From Phellopilus nigrolimitatus (Eukaryota; Basidiomycota; Agaricomycetes; Hymenochaetales; Hymenochaetaceae): a stretch of DNA of 26,453 nucleotides. The stretch lies in assembly GCA_021029095.1 (NCBI GenBank), contig JAJOHG010000359.1, forward strand, positions 1 to 26,453. The letters are read 5' to 3'. The position numbers were made by a program, and so were the translations under genes. Positions 18,066 through 26,453 of this stretch are shown here, piece after piece (position 1 is the first letter of the stretch; each line of letters starts with the position of its first letter). The notes below the pieces were generated by a model. It saw nothing but the letters and a program-made list of their open reading frames with translations. It searched no databases and had not been told where the DNA came from.

Positions 18066-19479
18066 ATGTCTACCAAGCAGACCATTTTCCTCACCGGGGC
18101 CACCGGCACTTAATGTAGATAATCCAAACTTCTCTTCTCCTCTCCTAAACTAAAACCATGAAATAGGTTATATCGGCAGCTCCGTGCTATGGCATCTCCT
18201 CCAGCACAAGGATGCTTCCAGGTTTAATTTCAAGACAGTGACGCCAGAAAAGCAAGGAAATTTACACAGTTTAGAGCCGAGGCGGTAGTTAGAAGTCTTA
18301 TAGACATAGACCAGCGCGAGAGTATTGCTGCTGAAGCGGACTTCGTCTTCACGGTAGTATGTACTTCAGCATTTTAATTATTGATGTTAACCAGCTTGAA
18401 GAGCTCTTGTTCCTCGTATAGGCGAAGGTTGACGAGTTTTCCACCGCCGAGGATATACTGACAGGTATGAAAAGGCGTAAGGAGGAAACGGAGAGACGCC
18501 CTTCCTCGTCCATACTGTGAATTTCAAATTCTCTCAATGCATCAAATCACTACTCACATTTATTTGTGCCCCCATAGTCTGGAACTGGCGTCCTCAGAGA
18601 CGATGCATTGGGAATGCACATAAACGAAAAATCTTACGACGACATGAAACTCGACGACATCGAGACCCTCGCGCTTTCGCGACCGCTCCGACTTGTCGGT
18701 GTCATCGTCACAAATGCGAACGAGGAGTGTGAGTTCCTTCAATTCTGCCCATCCAGCCTGATCTTACCTTTGATCCTGTTTGCATATTCCGACATGTGCA
18801 TCCTTCAGGTTACGTGCAGATGTACGTCGTCCCCCCATCGGCGACCATCAGCATCGCGCAGAATGGTCTCACAGCTACAAAGATCCGGGATGAACTTTCG
18901 ATCCAAACACCCCGTCTCATTCTCGCTAGCCTGGAGTGTGGACAAGGCGGCATAGTTGGCCAAGGCAAAAGTCAATGACCGAACATTCACGTTGATGAAT
19001 TCAACCCCATTGATATACACTTCATTGTCTGAAACGCTATCTTCTGGCATTCAGTGGCAAACCTATGCATCACTCTGTTCAACGCTATCCGTGCAGATCC
19101 AATGGGAACATCGCATGGGCGCGCGGAATGTTATTTCAGCAGATGGACACACGGTATGCGATAGCTGCGACGAGATTACCCGCGTTTTGCCCGAGCTCAG
19201 GCGTGGAAACCCCACCGAACCGACGCCCTTTACTCAGAACGAGTACGAGGCGCATTTTGGGTCTCTTGAGGTGAGATGTGACTTCGACATTTGGTGCCTT
19301 TCCCAATAGGTCAACATCGGAGATGCTGGATTGCTTTGCCCTCTTCGAATACATACGATTATGTTGGGTACAGGGCACGCTCGATAGGATAGAAGCCAGG
19401 AAAGACAACTGCAGACTTCCTAGCGAGCATTCGCCTTGAGGTTGAGGCAATCATTGCCGAGGATGCGCTGGCGAAGTAG
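18066..19479 (+). pseudogene. Decayed NAD(P)-binding epimerase/NmrA-like gene
   Basis: The start MSTKQTIFLTGATG plus GYIGSSVLWHLLQHKD is the Rossmann dinucleotide-binding motif (TGATGYIG) of an extended short-chain dehydrogenase. Downstream pieces follow in order: SIAAEADFVF, DEFSTAEDILTGMKRRKEET, SGTGVLRDDALGMHINEK, GYVQMYVVPPS, GQGGIVGQG, NAIRADPMGTSHGR and TTADFLASIRLEVEAIIAED, ending at the TAG 19477-19479. The gene is broken. Intron 1 begins GC (GCACTT, 18106). Two expected Trp codons are stops (TGA after GQGKSQ near 18976, TAG before KPGKTT near 19400). One intron has no GT donor after VDE (near 18998). One-base frameshifts occur near 18250, 18502 and 19138. Some indels may be sequencing errors, as in the next genes, but the nonsense changes are substitutions. 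A full-length active paralogue elsewhere is likely. Confidence 0.75.
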
Positions 19480-19645
19480 ACATCCCCACACAAGGAAGGA
19501 AAGGTATAACGCTAAAATAGATTTGAATATGTACTTGCAGTAGTGCAGCTGGGATCATCTGTGAGATTCTATTCTTCATTGTTACAGAAAGCAAAACAGG
19601 CTTAAATTTGCTTAGCCCAAGTAGATTGTAAACCTTTCTATACCG

Positions 19646-22600
19646 CTATGCCTCGACATTGCGGAATTCGAATGCCGGGCTGCCCGGCTCCGCGCTCTCG
19701 ATGATGAACTTCGTGTACCCGGGCTCGTCCTTCGCGAGCGCATCATCGGCCATCAACACCTCAGCATCAACAAGGTTGAGCGATTTCTTCAGATATGGGA
19801 GTAGCACCGACAGAAGAGTCGACTCGGAAAATGGCAGGGTGCGCTGGAACGCCATCCTCGCGCCGAACTCAGCGATGCGTTTCTGTATGAAGAGAAAATA
19901 TGAGCAGGTCGATGCACCGAATCCTTAATTGGAACAGACCTTGAACTGCTGAGCAAACGGCATCACGCGCTTGTCCTTGATCAGACCCTGCGCCTGCAAG
20001 AGCTCGCGGAGCTTCTGATCGTCGACCTTCTCCCTCTCTGCGTCGTATGCCTCTTGCACTACACCAACGACCTTGTTCTGCCACTCCGGGAACTGGGTCG
20101 CAACGTATATACGCACACTTTTCGGCTTCTTCGGTCGTACGCAGCATTTTTGCTCTTGCTGAGCTTCTTGAGCATAGCGAGCTCCGAATCACGCATCGTC
20201 TTGAGCGTGCCGCGCATGTACTGCCCGGCTTCGAGAACGGATCGGTCGATTGGCTGGACGGGACGGGATAGAGCGCATGCTGCACAGTGGTAGGCTCGCC
20301 GAGGACCGAGGACCATATGTGGTCGGCGAAGTGCGGTGCGATGGGTGTGATAAGCAGGCATGAAAACACGGATCCAGTACTTAACGAGCTCCGCGTTCAT
20401 GCCAACGTCGGAGGTGACTTCACGGTACCAGTCGCGCGCCATTTGCATTTCGAAGAAGCCGTACTTCAGTGCATCCTTGTAATTCGTACTGAAGAAAGGA
20501 TTCATTAGATCGTTTCATTCGATGGATTCGAAGGACTCACGCCTCATAGTGGCCCTTCGTCACAGCTATCAACTCGTTGATCTCGTTCTCGAAGACAACG
20601 TCGTGGTAGATTTTTGTGGTGCGAAGGTTTGGCTGCTCCTTGATCATTTCCTGCCGTACGAATCGGGTCAGCCCAAGTTCCGCTTAATTGTCATACTGCC
20701 TATTCACCTCGCACCAGTCAATGAGTGTATGCAACCGCAAGATATTTGCGTTCGCGTTCTTCTCGTCGAAATTCGCGTCCTCGATACCATCACCTGCATC
20801 AGCCAAAGCAGTGCGTGTCGCGTCCGCGCCGAACTTCTCAACCGCCTCGCGCATCGTGAGCGAGTTTCCCGTGCTTTTGGACATCTTTTTTCCATTCAAC
20901 ATCAGATGGCCATTCGTGCGCATGCTGAGCGGCCATTTGTTTTCCGGGAAAATCGCCGCGTGCACGTAGATCGCGAAGGTGAGATGGTTCGGAATGAGGT
21001 CCTTCCCTGAGGAGCGTATATCCAGCGGGTAAAAGTAATTGAATTCGCGCTTCATAATATCAGCTTTTTCTCTGGGTAAAGGCGCATCGGAGGGCCATGG
21101 ACCGTCACACAAGATGTACTCGAAAACCTCGTCAGTCATTTGATCAGGCGTAACACCTAGGGGACCCGTTTGCTTCCGTCCCAGACACCACCTATAAGAA
21201 GAATAAGAAGCGATTTCGGAACAAGTGATTCCTAGCTTACCTTGCAGGAGATGTGCGATCGTATAGTAACTCATGTAGATAGTTGAATCACTCAAACTCT
21301 CAACCATGAAATTCTGATCCCACGGCAATTTTGTACCGAGGCCATAAGTTCGAGCACACGCCCACTGGTTGAGCCACCCGAGCGATCCCTCAAAACCGTT
21401 CCGTGTTTTCACTGCCGTAGGTATTCATGCGAGCAAGGAGCCTTACGTCGTTCGAATCAGCATTCGTGTGCCATGCCATAGTGAGGGAGGACTTACTTCT
21501 CTGCTTGAGCCTTCCAAGTCGCCTCGCCATAGTCAAGGTACCATTGGTCCATGAGCGCAATCACACACTCGTCTCCACTGCGTGAAAGGATGAAGCCTTC
21601 CGGCTCCGCATACGCAAACGCAAGATTAGCCGCGATCATGGCGCTGCGCACCTTTGGCTTTGCGTCCTGCACGCTCAAGCCCTTGAACTCGCCAAACGAG
21701 CATCGTACCGCTGTAAAAGCCCTCCTTGTACGCAATCTCCTTCGCCTCAGCGAGTTGCTTCGCATCCTTCTGAGAATTAATCTTGAGCTCTTCACAGTGC
21801 AGGTGCGGTGAGATCGCCGTACGCCGGTGTCGTAAGCACAGGCACCGGGTCAATTGCACACCATGAAGGTTGGATTTTGGAAGAAATCGGGCTTCTTTCT
21901 TGAGATCAGCGAGTGTCGCAAAGTCATCTGGAGAGTCAGAAGGGACGGAGGTAACAACACCAGTGCCCTTAAGCAAACAAATCAGACAACTAAGAGATTG
22001 ACGCGAACGAACGAGCATGCCTTGGTTGGAAGCACATTCTCCATCGGCAAAAACATACACTTCTGGGTTCAGTGCGAACGGAGCCTTGATTTTTGTGCCG
22101 ACGAGCTTCGCGCCATCAATCTCTACCAGTTGGGTCACTTCATTCGGAGTCTCGGTGGTGCCCTGGAATGCCATGTTGCGTGCCGCACGGTACGTGCACA
22201 CGAAAGCCTCGTTGTTTTTGGTTGCAAAAACGCCATACTTGATCGCAGTGCCCACAAAACAATTGGTTTGACCGTACATTGTCTCTGGTCGCAAAGTCGC
22301 TGCCACCAAATACACCTTCCTTCCACCAACGTTCGGTTCAATCAACTCCTTGACACCCTCGGGCCATCCAATGACTTCCATCTTTACGCCAGTATACTCC
22401 TGCGGGCCAAGGGCCTCGCCTTCGGAGCGATCATGGTCCATACACGGCTGTCCATCTTGGGCGAATAGACAGTGTACGCTCGCCAAACTTGATCTATTCA
22501 TCTTGTAGAGTTTGATGGTCTGCCATCTGACGAAAGCATCGTAGTAGGGATTTGCGTCGGTCGTGACAAAGACCGGCGCCAGTCGATACGCGTTCCAAGG

Positions 22601-23402
22601 GCTTTCTGGTCTGCCTTGGATACGAGATCAATTAGTATCCTCAGAAGATATCATTTGTGTAGAATTTTACCACTGTAATCGGGGGGAAGTATTTTAAACC
22701 AGTATTGCGGATCCGCAAACTTTTTAATGTCGGCGCGAGGCACGCCGATAGACTCCATGATCTGAACTGGTACTTATGACCTGTAGCTTTTGCTGCGACC
22801 TTCCCTTTCTTCCCCTTGCTGGGTGCCGAGGTTGAAGGGGTAGCAGACGCGTCTTTTGCAGGGACAAGATCATCCTCCTTCCTCCGGAACTTCATACCGT
22901 TCAAAGTCCGGCCCGAATAGCTCATCTCGCGAATTATCTTGTCTGACGCAGCCTGAACATACGATTTTGAGTAAATAAAGACAGCTAGGAAGCTGCGCTA
23001 ACCTACCTTGATCGGCATGCCCGTGCAATGAAACCCATGGGGAAATAACGCTCGCTTTCCCAGCATACGCTCGAAACCTGTCCCGAACTCGATCTTCGAG
23101 ATAGTGAAAGCATGGCCAAGGTGAAGCGAGCCATTCATGTATGGGTAGGAAAGCTCCCAAACCACTTTGGGGTATTTCTCCCAGATCTCGGCAGGGGAAA
23201 GCTGGGCTGTCTGCTCAGGCGTGGGCGCATCGACCTCGAATACACGTTCATCGGCCCAGCGCTGCTGGTACTTACGCTCAATGGCTTTGAGAGCATCGCG
23301 CTTTCCTGTCTGTTTACATTATAAGACACCGATCAACTGTGTACTTCAGAAACACGTTACCTGCTGGAGCGCGATGGGACCATCTCCCGTGGTGTTCGCC
23401 AT
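19646..23402 (-). CDS. CDC60: Cytosolic leucyl-tRNA synthetase, frame broken by many 1-nt indels
   Basis: Ten exons: 23361-23402, 23007-23309, 22671-22952, 22021-22614, 21497-21967, 21241-21441, 20708-21191, 20541-20650, 19940-20488 and 19646-19882, with introns of 49-57 bp. The HIGH box is MNGSLHLGHAF, the KMSKS box is LNGKKMSKSTGNSLTMREAV, and the editing domain includes VAATLRPETMYGQTNCFVG. The enzyme charges tRNA-Leu with leucine in the cytosol. About 20 single indels interrupt the frame (for example near 23167, 23148, 22922, 22764, 22569, 22051, 21412, 21162, 20254 and 20135), nearly all in short base runs. Correcting them restores phase at every intron and predicts about 1,091 residues, the normal length. 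No in-frame nonsense substitution was seen. The fourth intron starts with GC (GCATGC at 22020). I favour sequencing error over true decay. Confidence 0.9.
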
Positions 23403-23772
23403 CGTTCTTCGAGTACAATAGTCTACAGTAGTGTACAGAGTACCGCAAAGAACGCGTAGCGCGCTTTAAGGAGAGAATCGTGACCGGTTCAGCAGATTAT
23501 CAAGCCCAGAGTTTCTAGTTCTTTGTAGTGGTCAAGCTGCAGCATACTGACTCGATCGCATTTTTTGGCGGCTTCAAGAAAATGGAAATTATCCCAAATA
23601 TGGCAGTCGGTAGATTTAATATGTTATCATTTTTAGACTTTTTTTTCGTACCTCCTTAATCTACCTTTGTTCTCTGTCTTGTCCTCTATTACGAGATCTG
23701 GCCGTCTGCTTTGAATGAGACTTGGAATAGAATTGGTGAATGCGAATCGCGAGAATAGCGAGTCGAGCCATC
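23403..23772. promoter_or_regulatory. Shared divergent promoter, LeuRS / Pus3
   Basis: Only 370 bp separate the start codons of the leucyl-tRNA synthetase (leftward, 23402) and the tRNA pseudouridine synthase (rightward, 23773). Both UTRs and promoters must lie here. An AT-rich patch at 23580-23650 with a T8 run is the most promoter-like part. No known operator is recognisable. Confidence 0.55.
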
Positions 23773-25359
23773 ATGTCACCGTCATATGAGTCCTGGTCTC
23801 GAGAAGATCTCATCGCACGTCTGAACCTGCTCGACTCAATTCTCCCAGCGTCCCGAGCGCACTCCTCTCCACGTCCTAGACCAAGACGCAAAATAACGAA
23901 GTCCTTTGATATCTCATCCTACCCTCGCCGAAAGATCGCGCTCAAATTCTGCTATGCGGGATGGGAGTACAATGGCCTCGCGTTTTCAGACCGACAAGGA
24001 CACCACTCCCGACGGTCGAAGAGACACTCTACAACGCTCTGGCATCGTGTCGACTTATTGATGGCGCTGCAGGACCGCAGGCTTGTGGTTGGGAGCGATG
24101 TGGGCGGACAGATCGTGCGTCAGTTCCGCTGGGCAGGTCGTGTCGCTTTGGGTAAGAAGCAACTTAGGACAAGCGGATTCTGTGCCGGGAACCTCTTTGG
24201 CGCCCCTCGACTTCTGCTCTGGTAGGAACAGCACCGGAGATCACAGACTCCTGATTTTCTGCTTGACGCTGAAAGCGAACTCCCTCTACCTCGAATTATC
24301 TGATACGGAAGAACCACATTCGACCTCTCTCAGCTCCGCCTTCCGTAGAGCGAGAGCAAGAACTACGCTACGTCTCCATCCTAAACCGCATCTTACCACC
24401 GACCATCCGTATACTCGCATGGTCACCCATCGACCCTTCCTTTTCCTCACGATTTAATTGCAAAAACCGGCACTATAAGTACTTCTTCAGCCCGGACGGT
24501 CTCGACCTCGAGGCGATGCGCGATGCGGCGCAGCGCCTCATCGGCGAGCACGACTTCCGCAACCTCTGCAAAATTGACCCGAGCAAGCAGATCGCGAGCT
24601 ATAAGCGCAGGATCCTACGCGCTGAGATTAACATGACGTCGGTCTTCGCGGACGATGACCCCCGCGCCGCCCAGCGCGCGCATGTGCGTGTTCGACCTCG
24701 CTGGCAAACGCGTTCCTCTACAACCAGGTGCGGCACATTATGGCCGTGCTCCTGCTCGTCGGCGCGGGGTTAGAGTCGTCAACCGTTGTGAGTGCCCTGC
24801 TTAACGCGAACCCGACGGACCCCGAACCACCCTTCCGCGAGGGCGAGCCCGCGCCAGAGTTTGTCACGTGCAAGCCCGAGTACCAGATGGCCGACCCGCT
24901 CCCGCTGGTGCTGTGGGAGTGCACGTATGGTGCAGATGATGTAGCTTGGCAGACAGACGACCAGGAAAGAGAAGACGGTGGCGAAGCAATGAGCGTGGTG
25001 CGAAAAGTTTGTACCGACAGATGAATGCGATCCACGTGCGCTCGCTCATACATAGCGTACTCGATGCACACTTTCTACGCGCCGTCTCTGCCTTCCATCC
25101 TTCGCCGTCCACTTCCTTTTCACTAAATGCATCTACAACATCGGATTTTTCGCGGAGCAATCCTTCGACTGTCTTAAATATCCCTCTCGGCGGTGGCATG
25201 ACGCGACGGACCGCAGCGCGGTACTACATACCTCTTTTACTTCGCAAACGCTTGGAACATGTCGATGTAGTGAACAACCGGTGGCGGCAAAAGGGGAAAA
25301 TTGAACGGAGAGCAGAAAAGAACGCTGACACGTTAGTTTTAGTTAATGCGAACGAGTGA
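23773..25359 (+). CDS. DEG1: tRNA pseudouridine(38/39) synthase, Pus3/Deg1 type, frame broken by indels
   Basis: The ATG at 23773 gives MSPSYESWSREDLIARLNLLDS, and the frame set ends at the TGA 25357-25359. Family marks in order are KIALKFCYAGWEYNGLAF, the catalytic GRTDR region (Asp in CGRTDR near 24105), KYFFSPDGLDLEAM, GEHDFRNLCKID, YNQVRHIMAVLLLVGAGLE and a basic C-terminus (KRLEHVDVVNNRW). The enzyme converts uridine 38 or 39 in the tRNA anticodon arm to pseudouridine. About ten one- or two-base indels shift the frame (near 23985, 24009, 24117, 24212, 24252, 24300, 24347, 24685, 24707 and 25005), again mostly in short base runs. No intron is needed to explain the pieces. Corrected length is roughly 520-530 residues. 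I read it as an intact gene in poor-quality sequence, though a pseudogene is possible. Confidence 0.85.
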
Positions 25360-25514
25360 ATGGCAGCTATCACTCTAGGCTGGCTTCCCGCGGTATGCCA
25401 ACAATGAGAACGGGAGGATATATGTGAGTAATCTGTTTTATTGATAATGCTACATTCTTTGTGAACTAGATAACCTTCTCTCTCGTACACCTCGATGACC
25501 CGGGTATTACGCAT
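25360..25514. other. Short convergent 3' intergenic region
   Basis: 155 bp between the Pus3 stop (+) and the otubain stop (-). It must hold both terminators; AT-rich at 25430-25460. No other feature is seen. Confidence 0.7.
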
Positions 25515-26453
25515 TCATTTGTGATACATTACTTCAAGTCGCGTTTCTTCCTCCAAAATATAGTAATGTCCAGGTCTGCAGGGAGATTAGAGCCTATATA
25601 AAGGTCTGGAAAGAGAATGCTCGAACAGGTGTGCGTACCTGTAAAGTAGCACTGGCGGATTATCAAAAGCATCAGGAGGCACGTTCTGAACTGAACGAAG
25701 CTGACAGGCCATCATCGCTGTGTCCATCCAGATACGCGACTTCGGTGTTAAGCTTCAGAACACGCGTCAAGGCGGTGATCTGTACATGATCTTAGAAAAG
25801 CCGGAATAATTATCTTCACAATAGTCAAGGCCAGTGAGCTCAGTGAAGACATACCTGCCTCCTTCCCGCATGCCTCTACAAAGCGCTCACAGAATTCCTG
25901 CGGGGCTATCTCGTCACCGGTTTCAGGATGGAAGAGGAATGGAGCATATGTCTCTGGGTCAGTTCGGATGACCGCAGAAGTGAGGAACCGGAGGAAGACG
26001 ACAATACAGTTGCTAACTATCGAATTCAATCGGAATTCATTCAAGATGTTAAAGCTGGTTCAAAAAAAAAAAAACTCCTCGTTGAGAGAAGAAAGAATCT
26101 ACCTTCAGCATCTTGAAATGCTTCAAGCAGGATGGGAGCGGTCAATGTCGAACCATCCGGCTCGGGAACTACAATCTGGCGTATGAGCGAGATGAGGACG
26201 TCGTAGAAATCTTCAAAGGCGAGTTCCTGGAATCCTGCAGCCTTCAGAATCAAAAGCGACGAGTCCAGCATAGAAAGGGACTTCGCGACATCGATTGTCT
26301 GGTTCCGCGAGGTGAGCATACGCTCGACCCATGCAAAAGCAATAGCTGAGGATGCCGACAAAGACAAAGAGGATCGGTGCAAGAAAAAAAAAAGGAGGAA
26401 AACGTTAGACGCACATCGGTAAAAGCAGTCTCCATCTCCCCGTGTTCTTCGTA
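25515..26453 (-). CDS. Otubain-type deubiquitinase (OTUB1-like, peptidase C65), 5' part missing
   Basis: Five visible exons: 26415-26453, 26103-26345, 25855-26016, 25639-25790 and 25515-25575; introns are 63-86 bp GT-AG. The window edge cuts the gene upstream of RRTRGDGDCFYR, the catalytic OTU motif (Asp, Gly, Asp, Cys). Then come SIAFAWVERMLTSRNQ, DFYDVLISLIRQIV, SNCIVVFLRFLTSAVIRTDP, PQEFCERFVEACGKEADHVQ, ITALTRVLKLNTEVAYLDG and NVPPDAFDNPPVLLYR. The end PGHYYILEEE contains the catalytic His. Otubains cleave ubiquitin chains in cytosol and nucleus. Two one-base deletions (near 25708 and 25687) are needed to join the exon 4 pieces. The residue two after the His is Tyr where otubains normally have the catalytic Asp (GHYDIL). 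Confidence 0.88.

Noticed and set aside
18976..19403. Repeat-induced point mutation as the cause of the epimerase stops
   Set aside because: Both changes are G to A, but only one lies in the typical CpA context on the opposite strand, and there is no general excess of such changes nearby.
20522..22468. Antisense frames of 160-200 residues on the + strand
   Set aside because: They are shadows of LeuRS exons, which carry the HIGH/KMSKS and editing motifs on the other strand.
1..26453. tRNA, rRNA, CRISPR or prokaryotic operon features
   Set aside because: None seen by eye on either strand; a tRNA scan would be decisive and could not be run.

Overview
The window looks like nuclear DNA of a filamentous fungus, most likely an Agaricomycete (Basidiomycota). 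Genes are split by many 50-95 bp introns with fungal splice sites. Coding exons in the left half are very GC-rich. Gene content fits: an SRP9 with a fungal lysine tail, a POT peptide transporter, an alanine/serine-rich BTB protein, cytosolic LeuRS and Pus3/Deg1. There is no sign of bacterial, viral or CRISPR sequence. I found no tRNA or rRNA gene by eye. I rebuilt the gene models by hand, checking exon phase at every junction.

Layout. 1-210 is the 3' end of an unidentified + gene. 211-2833 holds no convincing gene and is full of homopolymers and short tandem repeats. 2834-5289 (-) is a 3-exon BTB/POZ protein. 5536-6089 (-) is SRP9. 6090-8565 is a 2.5 kb low-complexity gap between the divergent SRP9 and peptide-transporter genes. 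8566-10809 (+) is a 6-exon PTR2/POT transporter with two consecutive GC-AG introns. 11610-14024 (-) is a 7-exon polytopic membrane glycoprotein of unknown function. 14788-15637 (-) is a small basic, probably nuclear protein with SILK-like and RVxF-like PP1-docking motifs. 16390-17705 (-) is an unknown protein with two cysteine pairs. 18066-19479 (+) is a decayed NAD(P)-binding epimerase/NmrA-like gene.

The right end, 19646-26453, carries translation and ubiquitin housekeeping genes. Cytosolic leucyl-tRNA synthetase (19646-23402, -) and tRNA pseudouridine synthase Pus3/Deg1 (23773-25359, +) share a 370 bp divergent promoter, so two tRNA-related genes could be co-expressed. An otubain-type deubiquitinase (25515-26453, -) runs off the window.

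A striking point is that every gene right of about 18 kb has many 1-nt insertions and deletions, mostly in runs of identical bases, while every gene to the left is intact. In LeuRS alone I count 20, yet correcting them restores correct phase at every intron. This pattern favours uncorrected sequencing errors over pseudogenes for LeuRS, Pus3 and otubain. The epimerase also has nonsense substitutions and lost splice donors, so it is probably a real pseudogene. I see no clearly new multi-gene system. The most novel material is the orphan proteins and the unusual splicing layout of the transporter.
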